This document shows, piece after piece, positions 56,459 through 64,000 of a DNA stretch of 64,000 nucleotides. The notes under the pieces were generated by a model, which was not told where the DNA came from, did not search any database, and saw only the letters and a list, made by a program, of their open reading frames with translations. Position 1 is the stretch's first letter. Every line of letters begins with the position of its first letter. A program made the position numbers and the translations under genes. Source of the DNA: Edaphocola aurantiacus (GTDB lineage: Bacteria; Bacteroidota; Bacteroidia; Chitinophagales; Chitinophagaceae); NCBI RefSeq assembly GCF_019797745.1, contig NZ_VOSI01000002.1, positions 620,001 through 684,000 of the forward strand, given 5' to 3'.

Positions 56459-59071
56459 ATGGAGGATACCATACCATCTAATAATTCAATCTTATCAAAT
56501 AATTTAGATACTGAAATAAAAGTATTTGCAGAAGGATTACCTTATTGGTCAAAATATCTGGCAGACCGGAGGCTTTCGGGAAACGAAGTGCTCGATGAGG
56601 ATATTGATAAATCTTATGGCTGGTTGCTGGAAGAATTAGGCATTAGTGAAAAAACGGAACGGCCTGTTATTTCCATTATAGTAGGTTCAAATAAACCTGT
56701 AAATTATGTAGAAGATCTTAATTTACTTTGCCTAGAAAACGTCGAAGGTGTCAATGCTTTAAAGGAAGGTCAGAAAATTGACTTTGGTAAGCATCTTACT
56801 ATTCTTTACGGATCGAATGGTTCTGGAAAATCCGGTTATACAAGGCTTTTAAAACAAGTTTTTTATTCTAAATCTCCGGAGGAAATTCTGCATAATATTC
56901 ATATTGAATCAGGTCACAAACCAGTTGGCGCTAAATTTACGTTTACTTCGAGCCAGGGAGATATCACGTTAATGTATTCCGATAAATCAAATGCGGCATT
57001 TCGCCAATTTTCAGTATTTGATGGAAAAAGTGTTATACGGCATCTTGATCAAAAGAATGAATTTGAATTTAGGCCAGCCGGGTTAAGTTTTTTTTCTGAA
57101 TATTCCTCGGCAGTTTTAAAAGTAGAACAAAAACTGGCGCAAGATATTTTGATACGTAATTCTGGTAACACTTCACAAGATTTAGCTGATCTTTTTGAAG
57201 GAAATTCAGATATAAGAGAATTTGTACAATCTATAACTGCAAAGACGAAAATTGCTGATCTTGATAAATATGTCCCATTTTCACCTGAAGAGGAGCAGGA
57301 GTTAAAAGACCTTAATAAGGCTTATGAAGAATTATATCTGGCATCAAGGGGAAAGGAAAAAGAAATCGCTACCCTTGACAGCATTAAAAAATTACTGAAT
57401 GATAATAAAGTTGAGTTAGAAAAACGGAATAGATGCTTTACAGATGATTATATCCAAAAAATAAACGAATCCATTAATGATTTCCTGGAAAAAGAAATAT
57501 TGGCCAAAGCGGAAGGAATTGGGAAATTTGAGACCTCAAAGATAGTTGGTATTGGGTCTTCGCAATGGAAGGATTTTATCCTCGCAGCAGAAGGATTCTC
57601 CCAAATACAGGCAACCGAATCCTATCCAGTGCAGGGGAATAATTGTTTACTCTGTCAGCAACCATTAACGGATGAGGCTAGATTACTGATTTCAAATTAC
57701 TGGTTATATATTAAGAGTGTTGCTGAAGAGAATGTTAAAGGAGCCAGGAGTATATTGACGCAGTTAGAAAGCGGGTTATTAAAATTAAATTTTAACCTTT
57801 TTCCTTCCGGTAATACATTAAGTGCCTGGATGGAAGAAAAGTATCCACAAATACTTTCGGATCTAAAGAAGTCACTGGCAGACCAAGAAAAGTTGAGAGA
57901 TGAAATTGTAAAGAATATACAAGATAGAAAAGTTCAGCACTATACTTCTATCGAGGTGGCTACTTCGAATCATTCACAGATCGAGCAGCATATAGACGAA
58001 TCGATAGCGCTGCTCAGAAATGATGAAGTTGCCAAAGAATTAGAAAAAATTGAAGCTCAGCGGACATTTTTGACGCATAAAGAACGGTATAATAACCATC
58101 TTTCTAAATTTAAAACACTGTTGGAGAATCTGATTTGGGTTTCCCGGGCGGGGAAAATAAACTTTAGAAAAGTTAAAACGGAAATTACCACCACTGAAAA
58201 AACGCTATCTGAAAAGTATTTTAATCAGAAATATATTGATGCATTTAATGAAGAATGTAGAAAACTGAATGGTAATTTTGATATATCAATAAGTCATACA
58301 GCCGCTGCCGGTAAATCTTATCGGCAGTTAAAACTAAAGGGAAGCAATCCTCATGCAGTTTTAAGTGAGGGAGAGCAAAAAGTTATTGCAGTAGCAGACT
58401 TCCTTGCGGAAATGGGTATGTCAGAGATAAACAGGGGCTTTATTTTCGATGATCCTGTTACTTCATTGGACGAAGTGCGCAAAAGTGAAATTGCCAAACG
58501 ATTAGCTGAAGTATCCAAAGAAAAACAGACCATAGTATTTACTCATGATTTGGTTTTTGTATCTTCTTTAATTGGCCATTGTGCGGATATTTCCATTGAA
58601 CACGTTTGCCATTGGATTGAAAACAACAATGGAACCCCTGGTGTTATCTGGTTGAATAATGCTCCTTCCTATGAAAAGAGTTATCGGAATGCAAAACCAG
58701 CAAAAGATATATATGACGAAGCCAAGAAGTCCGATTGTCCGCCTGAACGCAGAGAATATTTACTGAAATCCGGTTTTGCTGCATTAAGGACCTGTTATGA
58801 AGTCCTGGTTATTCATGATTTATTCAGTGGCGTTGTTCAGCGTTTTAATGAGCGTGTAAGTATTGATTCTCTTAAATCGGTTCATTTTGATTCTGAACTG
58901 ATTGATGAATTGCAGGACAGTTTTGGAAAATGCTGTCGGTATATGGAAGGACATGCCCATAGTGATCCATTTGCGTACAAGCGACCAGAGGTAATAAATC
59001 TTAATGAAGAAATCCTGAGGTATGATGATATTAGGGCTAAAATTAGAAAGAAAAAAAGTAGTGCAAATTAA
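56459..59071 (+). CDS. AAA_13 SMC-type ATPase, PrrC/RloC-like
   Basis: An 870-residue protein. Walker A LYGSNGSGKSGYTRLLK (K124), a long coiled region with a CLLC zinc-hook-like pair (C396, C399) near its apex, the signature LSEGEQKVIAVADF (residues 635-648), Walker B RGFIFDDPVTSLD (659-671) and H-loop IVFTHDLVF make a RloC-like SMC arrangement. The C-terminal 130 residues hold RTCYE (R777, E781) with H809 28 residues later, and GHAHSDP (H832, H834). This recalls the Arg-Glu-His triad of PrrC/RloC anticodon nucleases, but the assignment is by pattern only. Alone on its strand in the island. Confidence 0.83.
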   Translation: MEDTIPSNNSILSNNLDTEIKVFAEGLPYWSKYLADRRLSGNEVLDEDIDKSYGWLLEELGISEKTERPVISIIVGSNKPVNYVEDLNLLCLENVEGVNALKEGQKIDFGKHLTILYGSNGSGKSGYTRLLKQVFYSKSPEEILHNIHIESGHKPVGAKFTFTSSQGDITLMYSDKSNAAFRQFSVFDGKSVIRHLDQKNEFEFRPAGLSFFSEYSSAVLKVEQKLAQDILIRNSGNTSQDLADLFEGNSDIREFVQSITAKTKIADLDKYVPFSPEEEQELKDLNKAYEELYLASRGKEKEIATLDSIKKLLNDNKVELEKRNRCFTDDYIQKINESINDFLEKEILAKAEGIGKFETSKIVGIGSSQWKDFILAAEGFSQIQATESYPVQGNNCLLCQQPLTDEARLLISNYWLYIKSVAEENVKGARSILTQLESGLLKLNFNLFPSGNTLSAWMEEKYPQILSDLKKSLADQEKLRDEIVKNIQDRKVQHYTSIEVATSNHSQIEQHIDESIALLRNDEVAKELEKIEAQRTFLTHKERYNNHLSKFKTLLENLIWVSRAGKINFRKVKTEITTTEKTLSEKYFNQKYIDAFNEECRKLNGNFDISISHTAAAGKSYRQLKLKGSNPHAVLSEGEQKVIAVADFLAEMGMSEINRGFIFDDPVTSLDEVRKSEIAKRLAEVSKEKQTIVFTHDLVFVSSLIGHCADISIEHVCHWIENNNGTPGVIWLNNAPSYEKSYRNAKPAKDIYDEAKKSDCPPERREYLLKSGFAALRTCYEVLVIHDLFSGVVQRFNERVSIDSLKSVHFDSELIDELQDSFGKCCRYMEGHAHSDPFAYKRPEVINLNEEILRYDDIRAKIRKKKSSAN

Positions 59072-59129
59072 TTTATCCATAACCTTTAGGCCAGGCAATT
59101 GCATTCCTGGCCTAAATCATTATAGGACA

Positions 59130-60431
59130 TCAAGCTTCGATATTTAAGCCTTCGACAATTTTTTTGAATAATCGATTATATGCTTTTTTATCGTACTGTT
59201 CTTCCTGGAACGGACTAAAATCAAGCATATTTATCGCTTTTATTTCTTCAATATTTTTCCAGTAATCATCAGCCGTTTCAATTGGGCGGATCTGAGATTT
59301 TTTTACTTTAAAAATATAGTCATCAATTTTTATGGGAAAAAATACATTCTCCCATGATTGTTCCTGTTTTTTGCGTGCTGTTGTCAACTCAAACTGGCAT
59401 GCTTTACTTTTTATGGAATGTTCAGATGCGATAAATAACAATTTGTCATGAGCGGTAATCCCGGAGGTCATGATTTCTTCGAGTGGTTTTCCGGCAGGGG
59501 CATCCTTTTCCCACATGAAGGTTCTGATACCTTCCTTCTTAAGGTCATGATTAATTCTTTTTGCAATTAATGAGTCCTTAAAGCTATAGGATATGAATAC
59601 GGTATGGAGGTTTATTTTTTCTGTCATTTTGGATACTAAGTTTTTGATATTTATTTTACTATTAATGAGGAAATACCTTTTAAGGATTTCATTGTCTAAT
59701 TCATCACTTTTAAGAATTGTTTGTAAGTCGATTGAAGCGAATGAATCGTAGGGCAGATCTTTGTTTACAATGAAACATTCATTGTCCAGAATACAATCAA
59801 CGAATGCACTTTTATACAATACGGTGTTTATAAATCGGCTATTTTTAAAATTGATTTCCTGAAATGTGGATCGGTCAATCAGGCAACCTTCAAACAGCCA
59901 ATCGATATATTCATCATCTCTGGTTACTGATTCATTCTCCTCATAATGTTTTATTGGGAAGAAGGTTGTCTCATCAATTTTACAATCGTAAAACCTGATA
60001 TTTTCGGAAAGAAAGAAACCTGTAAAATTACAATGAGATAAGGTAGTACTTATGAATAACAATGTTGCCACACTACCTTCTTCAAATTCGACATTTCTTA
60101 GATAGCAATCAATAAAACGATTTCCCAACCAGTCAAATTCAAGATGGGTGAACCTGGAATTACGTAATGAACATTTCTTAAATTCACAGTTGATTAATGC
60201 AAAAAAGAAACCATATATTCCAGCAAATTCGCAATCTATAAATTTTACACTACGAAATTCAATATCGTGTAAATTACCGGTGAATTTAATGTTTTTGAAT
60301 GTTTTTCTTACAATACGATTTTTTCTTACGTCATAGCCAGTTTTAGGCACACCAATACACCCCGGAGCATTTTTCCTGATATATTCCATTACTGAAACAG
60401 TACCGTCCAGAACTATTTTTTCTTTCCCCAT
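59130..60431 (-). CDS. Pentapeptide-repeat protein with C-terminal TIR domain
   Basis: A 433-residue fusion. Pentapeptide-like beta-helix at about residues 40-215 (FRSVKFIDCEFAGI, CSLRNSRFTHLEFDWLGNRF, VATLLFISTTLSHCNFTGFF), a helical linker (about 220-270), then a TIR domain (about 276-400) starting HTVFISYSFKDSLIAKRI. The TIR has the box with SEHSIKSKACQFELTTA, where E348 is in the place of the catalytic Glu of NADase TIRs. This suggests NAD-consuming abortive infection, but no partner sensor is adjacent. The pentapeptide part may detect the trigger. Confidence 0.85.
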   Translation of the reverse strand: MGKEKIVLDGTVSVMEYIRKNAPGCIGVPKTGYDVRKNRIVRKTFKNIKFTGNLHDIEFRSVKFIDCEFAGIYGFFFALINCEFKKCSLRNSRFTHLEFDWLGNRFIDCYLRNVEFEEGSVATLLFISTTLSHCNFTGFFLSENIRFYDCKIDETTFFPIKHYEENESVTRDDEYIDWLFEGCLIDRSTFQEINFKNSRFINTVLYKSAFVDCILDNECFIVNKDLPYDSFASIDLQTILKSDELDNEILKRYFLINSKINIKNLVSKMTEKINLHTVFISYSFKDSLIAKRINHDLKKEGIRTFMWEKDAPAGKPLEEIMTSGITAHDKLLFIASEHSIKSKACQFELTTARKKQEQSWENVFFPIKIDDYIFKVKKSQIRPIETADDYWKNIEEIKAINMLDFSPFQEEQYDKKAYNRLFKKIVEGLNIEA

Positions 60432-60627
60432 GAATAATTAAGTATTCGTTATTTATCAAATATCAGTATTAATTTTTAGGTTCTGAAATGCTAATTTACT
60501 AATTAGATTTACTTCGAGCTGGTATAAATAATTTTCTACTTCCCACTCACAAAGTCTGATTTTTCACTGAATACAAATTCCATTTTTGTATTGGAATGAA
60601 AGCATAAGCGCTTTCTGTTTGCGTGGA

Positions 60628-61608
60628 ATGGAGATAGTGAGGAAATTAAGACATGGGAGTCTTTTCTCCGGGATAGGAGGATTTGATTTGGCAGCAGAAT
60701 GGATGGGATGGGAAAACGTTTTTTACTGCGAGATAGATGCGTTCTGCCGGAAAGTATTAAAATACTATTTCCCTAATTCAAAAGGTTATGAAGACATCAG
60801 GAAAACAGATTTTACAGAACAAAGTGGAAAGATGGACATTATTACAGGGGGCTTCCCCTGTCAACCCTTTTCGGTTGCAGGTAAAAGACTTGGGACAGGA
60901 GATGAGCGCCACTTGTGGCCAGAAATGTTTAGAGCTATTCGGGAAGCTAAACCAGCATGGGTCGTGGCAGAGAATGTTCGCGGGCTTATTAGTTGGAATG
61001 AAGGGTTGGTTTTCGAGACGGTGTGCGCTGAGCTGGAAGCTGAGGGATACAAAGTCATACCGTTCCTTATTCCAGCTGCAGGTGTCGGTGCCCCGCACCG
61101 AAGGGAGCGGGTCTGGATTGTTGCTTACGCCGAGCGTTACGATGATTTCTCAAAGGAGTCCAGAGGCCATGGAGCGGAGAAAGAGATGGCGGGAGTCGAA
61201 CGGACGGAAAACAGTCCCTCCCGGAAATTTGGCGGAACAGGTCAGGATGATGGTGGAGACCAAATTGTTGGCCATATCACCGATTCAGCAGAAATGGATG
61301 CTCCCGACTCCACTTTCCGGATTCTACAAGACGGTGGGGATCACCCCCCAAAGCATGGAAAAGCGGATCAGGGAGGGAAGGCAAAGCGACCTGAATTCAG
61401 TTATATATCAGACTATTGGAAAAACTGGCCGACTGAACCCCCTCTTTGTTCAGGAGATGATGGGTTATCCAAAGAATTGGCTGGTATTACCCTTTCAAAA
61501 TGGAGAAATGAATCCATTAAAAGCCTGGGGAACGCCATAATTCCCCAAGTCGCCTATCAAATATTTAGGGCTATAGAAGCCTATTATAACAATTTTAATC
61601 AGAGATAG
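60628..61608 (+). CDS. DNA (cytosine-5) methyltransferase
   Basis: A 326-residue C5-cytosine MTase. Motif I FSGIGGFDLAAEWMGW (AdoMet), motif IV GGFPCQPFSVAG with nucleophile C78, motif VI ENVRGL, motif VIII PHRRERVWIVAYA and motif X SLGNAIIPQVAYQIF are all intact. The target-recognition region (about 175-285) is low in hydrophobic residues and unusual. No cognate restriction gene is adjacent. A second open frame runs inside the gene at +1 (see next entry), which may explain the odd composition of the recognition region. ATG at 60628 preferred over 60586. Confidence 0.9.
   Translation: MEIVRKLRHGSLFSGIGGFDLAAEWMGWENVFYCEIDAFCRKVLKYYFPNSKGYEDIRKTDFTEQSGKMDIITGGFPCQPFSVAGKRLGTGDERHLWPEMFRAIREAKPAWVVAENVRGLISWNEGLVFETVCAELEAEGYKVIPFLIPAAGVGAPHRRERVWIVAYAERYDDFSKESRGHGAEKEMAGVERTENSPSRKFGGTGQDDGGDQIVGHITDSAEMDAPDSTFRILQDGGDHPPKHGKADQGGKAKRPEFSYISDYWKNWPTEPPLCSGDDGLSKELAGITLSKWRNESIKSLGNAIIPQVAYQIFRAIEAYYNNFNQR
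60788..61540 (+). CDS. Overlapping +1 frame within the methyltransferase gene
   Basis: A 250-codon frame lying wholly inside the cytosine MTase gene, shifted by one base. From about 61000 its translation is protein-like and parallels the separate protein at 61620: GWFSRRCALSWKLRDTKSYR, LFQLQVSVP, LLLTPS, MLPTPLSGFYKT and LNPLFVQEMMGYPKNWLVLP. The start codon used is uncertain (60788 or the ATG near 60999). Dual coding is inferred from this paralogy, not proven. Confidence 0.5.
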   Translation: MKTSGKQILQNKVERWTLLQGASPVNPFRLQVKDLGQEMSATCGQKCLELFGKLNQHGSWQRMFAGLLVGMKGWFSRRCALSWKLRDTKSYRSLFQLQVSVPRTEGSGSGLLLTPSVTMISQRSPEAMERRKRWRESNGRKTVPPGNLAEQVRMMVETKLLAISPIQQKWMLPTPLSGFYKTVGITPQSMEKRIREGRQSDLNSVIYQTIGKTGRLNPLFVQEMMGYPKNWLVLPFQNGEMNPLKAWGTP

Positions 61609-61619
61609 TACTGTACTTT

Positions 61620-62186
61620 ATGTTATATAATTATAATGGGGAGAACCAGGTCTCGACCGGATCCACTATCGTGCTGAAGGAGGCGATTAATGCCGTCTAC
61701 AGAAATGATAATTGGCGCTCAAATATGACCTGGTCGGTAATTAGTGTGCAGGGGTGGACCTGTTCGAAAGCAAATATTCATTGGACACTTAGAAGTACAA
61801 GTTTTGGTAGATTTTATTATCAACTAGGGTTGAATATACCTAAAGGACTCTATACCCCCTTAATTCCAACACCTACAAGTTCCCTGTTAAAATTCGATAC
61901 TTGCAGGAAAATTACAATTGTAAATGGTAAACCGGCAAATATTTCAAAAAAAGGAGTAAGATACGGGGTTACAATTCGTCAGCTTGCAGAAGAAGGATTT
62001 TTGCCCACGCCGGTTGCCCGTTTAACAAAGGCAAGTTTTAAAAAGAATAGGAATAAGGGGAATCTGGAAGACGCTCTATTTCGGATTATTGGGGAGCAAC
62101 AGCCACCCATAAAGCTAAATCCAGACTTTATCAGCGAAATGATGGGCTTTCCTTTTGGCTGGTTACAACATCCTTTTAAAGAATAG
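61620..62186 (+). CDS. Stand-alone homologue of the frame inside the methyltransferase gene
   Basis: A 188-residue protein, 12 bases after the MTase stop. Its blocks parallel the overlapping frame upstream in the same order: GWTCSKANIHWTLRSTSFGR, YYQLGLNIP, LIPTPTSS, LPTPVARLTK and LNPDFISEMMGFPFGWLQHP. The LPTP and LNPxFxxEMMGFPxxW motifs recur in both. No catalytic motif is recognised. Position suggests co-transcription with the MTase and a role linked to it. Confidence 0.7.
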   Translation: MLYNYNGENQVSTGSTIVLKEAINAVYRNDNWRSNMTWSVISVQGWTCSKANIHWTLRSTSFGRFYYQLGLNIPKGLYTPLIPTPTSSLLKFDTCRKITIVNGKPANISKKGVRYGVTIRQLAEEGFLPTPVARLTKASFKKNRNKGNLEDALFRIIGEQQPPIKLNPDFISEMMGFPFGWLQHPFKE

Positions 62187-62199
62187 TTAGGTAACACTC

Positions 62200-62433
62200 C
62201 TACTTTTTGAAAAGCCAGTACCAGAGAAGAAGGATCCCAAGAACGATCAAAGTAAAGCCAAATAGTCTGCCTATTCTTTCAAGACAGGAGGTGCCAACTG
62301 AACTTTCATAGCTTTTGAATTCCTGAAGCCCGCTTTGGTTACGCCTGTAAAAACGGTTCCGATTAATCCAGTATCTAAGCCCATAGCCAATAATTAAGGA
62401 TAAAATTCCCAATAGAAATAGCAGGTTTCCCAT
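62200..62433 (-). CDS. Small two-helix membrane protein
   Basis: A 77-residue protein with hydrophobic helices at about 3-19 and 55-74 and a basic loop with NRNRFYRRN. Similar small proteins occur in Bacteroidota genomes and are sometimes labelled molybdenum ABC transporter permease, which I would not adopt. Convergent with the preceding gene. Function unknown. Confidence 0.6.
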   Translation of the reverse strand: MGNLLFLLGILSLIIGYGLRYWINRNRFYRRNQSGLQEFKSYESSVGTSCLERIGRLFGFTLIVLGILLLWYWLFKK

Positions 62434-62614
62434 AACATTTTAGAATTGGTTATTTCTAATTTAAGCATAAAAAGGCATAATCTAATTAGTCAATCTTATA
62501 ATATATTTAGTTAATGTAATCTGATTGAATAATTTTTAGTGTACACCCATAAAGTATCAATAATTGTTTCTGCGCATTCCGATTTTTACATCCAGAATTT
62601 GAAAAATACTCAAA

Positions 62615-62623
62615 CAAAAGGAG
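62615..62623 (+). promoter_or_regulatory. Strong Shine-Dalgarno sequence deciding the start at 62629
   Basis: AAAAGGAGG lies just 5 bases before ATG 62629. Good SD sequences are rare in Bacteroidota, so this one supports that start over the upstream GTG (62539) and suggests a foreign origin of the gene. Confidence 0.6.
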
Positions 62624-62628
62624 GATAC

Positions 62629-63237
62629 ATGGAAATTGAGCTATCAAAAATTGCATACATCCCGCGCCTGGATGACCAGGCCTTTGCTGCAAATTTGCTG
62701 ATTAATGGGGAAAAGGTTGCCAGTGTTACCGCTAAGAATGGAATTGTACAGGTTTTGCCTGCAACAACAAAAGCAGTGGACCTGCTTAAGAAAGCAGAAG
62801 CCTTTATTCAAAATCAAGAGCACATAAAGTTTGTTGGTGGAGAATATACTCCTGTGAAGTTAGATTTGTCCGGCTACCTGTTTACCTTATTCGATGAGTA
62901 CTTAAGAGATAAAGAGCTGAAGAAATTTAACAAGAGAGTTGAGCTCTTACAAAAGAAAAATGTAGTTATCGGAGTAGCTGGGAAGTACACACGCAATCAA
63001 AGCCTGCAAATTCCTTTAGAGGTTTTGTTGCATACTCAATCAGGTATTACCATGTTATCAGAGATACTTTCCCATAAAGTTTTGCAATCCCTATCTGGAG
63101 AAGAAAAGATTCTCAATACCAATATCCCACTGGATATTCTATCAAATGCAGGCCTTACTCAAGAGCAACATCTCCTGGAAGAACCTCCTGTTGTGCAAAA
63201 GAAGTCCACAAAGAAGTCCTCGGGTTTAAAACCATAA
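62629..63237 (+). CDS. Hypothetical protein, paralogue of the next gene
   Basis: A 202-residue protein with MEIELSKIAYIPRLDDQAFA then ANLLINGEKVASVTAKNG, then a helical segment and a Lys-rich tail (KKSTKKSSGLKP). It parallels the following gene block by block (FxANLxIxGxxV, LxKKAE, FxGGxYTxxxL, KILNxNIP). I recognise no named family. It appears to be a small cytoplasmic alpha/beta protein typical of accessory islands. Confidence 0.65.
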   Translation: MEIELSKIAYIPRLDDQAFAANLLINGEKVASVTAKNGIVQVLPATTKAVDLLKKAEAFIQNQEHIKFVGGEYTPVKLDLSGYLFTLFDEYLRDKELKKFNKRVELLQKKNVVIGVAGKYTRNQSLQIPLEVLLHTQSGITMLSEILSHKVLQSLSGEEKILNTNIPLDILSNAGLTQEQHLLEEPPVVQKKSTKKSSGLKP

Positions 63238-63314
63238 ACAATTAACCAACCTAATGATTTACGCCTAAATGACCGCTGATAAAGGCTGTAATCGCTACTT
63301 AAAAATACAAGCAT

Positions 63315-63926
63315 ATGAAGATTGAACTGAAAAAAATTGAGTTTAGTGAACGGATGAGCCAGGAGACCAATTGCTTTACGGCTAACTTATATATAGATGG
63401 CAAGTATGTGGGGGAGGCTTCCAATACTGGAATTGGAGGTCCGACCGATTACGAAAGTTATTCAGAGGAGGGCAGGGCTTTGATTAAAAAAGCAGAGGAA
63501 TATTGTAAGGGACTTCCGTCTGAGACGTTTGAATCCGGAGGTCAGACCTACACACTTAAAATGAGCCTGGAGTCATATATCGATGACCTAATGAGTAAAT
63601 ATCTGAAAGAGCAGCAAACAAAAAAACTGCTGGCTAAGATGAAGCAACATATTGTTTTTAGCCGGGATGTTTCTGTTTATTATCAGACGTTGCGGTTACC
63701 TCAACCAATAGATCAAATGCTCTCCAATCAAAAGGGCCGAAATTATATACAGCTGGCTCTTTTAGATATTGAAAAACAGCTTAAAGACGGCGAGAAGATC
63801 CTGAATCCCAATATACCTGTTCAACAGTATAGAGACTTTGGTATAAAAGAAGGATCCTATCAGCCCATGGAAATAAAATCAAATATTAAACCTGAAGCTA
63901 CAAAGAAAAAAGGGAAATCACTTTAA
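63315..63926 (+). CDS. Hypothetical protein, paralogue of the previous gene
   Basis: A 203-residue protein starting MKIELKKIEFSERMSQETNC then FTANLYIDGKYVGEASNTGIGGP. It shares the layout of its neighbour, including the KILNPNIP motif and Lys-rich C-terminus (KPEATKKKGKSL). An acidic loop with YESYSEEGRALIKKAEEY is specific to this copy. It is 78 bases downstream of the paralogue and 10 bases upstream of the truncated last gene, suggesting an operon. Confidence 0.65.
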   Translation: MKIELKKIEFSERMSQETNCFTANLYIDGKYVGEASNTGIGGPTDYESYSEEGRALIKKAEEYCKGLPSETFESGGQTYTLKMSLESYIDDLMSKYLKEQQTKKLLAKMKQHIVFSRDVSVYYQTLRLPQPIDQMLSNQKGRNYIQLALLDIEKQLKDGEKILNPNIPVQQYRDFGIKEGSYQPMEIKSNIKPEATKKKGKSL

Positions 63927-63935
63927 TTAGGATAT

Positions 63936-64000
63936 ATGTCAAAGATAGAAGCACTATTGGAATATTTGTTTTCATTAGGTTTTGAAGGTGAGCAGCTGAT
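63936..64000 (+). CDS. Partial CDS at the window end
   Basis: Opens MSKIEALLEYLFSLGFEGEQ and is cut by the window end after 21 codons. Ten bases after the paralogue pair. Product unknown. Confidence 0.5.
   Translation, partial: MSKIEALLEYLFSLGFEGEQL

Noticed and set aside
60628-61608. Reading the MTase as a pseudogene because of its odd recognition region
   Set aside because: All catalytic motifs from I to X are present in one open frame; the odd composition is better explained by the overlapping frame.

Overview
The window looks like chromosome of a Bacteroidota bacterium, most likely Chitinophagaceae or a relative. The evidence is Por/type IX (T9SS) sorting domains, secreted proteins with W-x-GG-x-G-x-W repeats, a Reg_prop histidine kinase, a TPR-AraC regulator, a bacterial kynurenine 3-monooxygenase, -7 elements of the TAnnTTTG type and almost no Shine-Dalgarno sequences. 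No rRNA, tRNA or CRISPR array was seen.

Layout. 0-7.2 kb holds housekeeping genes: FAH-fold hydrolase, sensor kinase, rhodanese, RidA, aminotransferase IV, IspE and a cobalamin adenosyltransferase. 7.3-8.5 kb is an AT-rich patch with a broken double-glycine peptide gene and a small membrane protein. 8.5-14 kb holds fabD, kynurenine monooxygenase, a sialidase-like protein, HutD-like, NAD(P)-binding and GNAT proteins. 14.0-20.1 kb is a TPP-riboswitch-controlled thiamine operon (thiS-thiC-tenI/thiE-like-thiE-thiG-thiH-thiF). 20-26 kb holds a WYL regulator, a secreted thioredoxin-like protein beside a Cys-rich exported peptide, DinB, VOC and a ClC channel. 26.3-32.1 kb is a complete RND efflux operon (adaptor, pump, outer membrane factor). 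32-37.6 kb holds a membrane AraC regulator, HPP, MFS and bestrophin proteins.

37.9-47.4 kb is a surface-protein region. It has a decayed fragment followed by its giant T9SS-exported relative. Next come two head-to-head two-gene cassettes (short-tail/exosporium-like head protein plus T9SS protein). The plus-strand pair is intact. The minus-strand pair carries one nonsense codon and one frameshift. 47.5-51.6 kb holds an XRE-pentapeptide fusion, an acetyltransferase, MepB, PhzF and a small ATPase.

From about 51.6 kb to the window end lies a lower-GC accessory or defence island. It contains a Septu-like ATPase-HNH pair, an excisionase-like gene, an AAA_13 (PrrC/RloC-like) ATPase with a CxxC hook and a possible anticodon-nuclease triad, a pentapeptide-TIR protein, and a cytosine-5 DNA methyltransferase. 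A second reading frame inside the methyltransferase gene resembles the stand-alone protein encoded immediately downstream. Two paralogous small proteins of unknown function and a gene cut by the window end follow. The most interesting candidates are the AAA_13 protein, the pentapeptide-TIR protein and the dual-coding methyltransferase locus.
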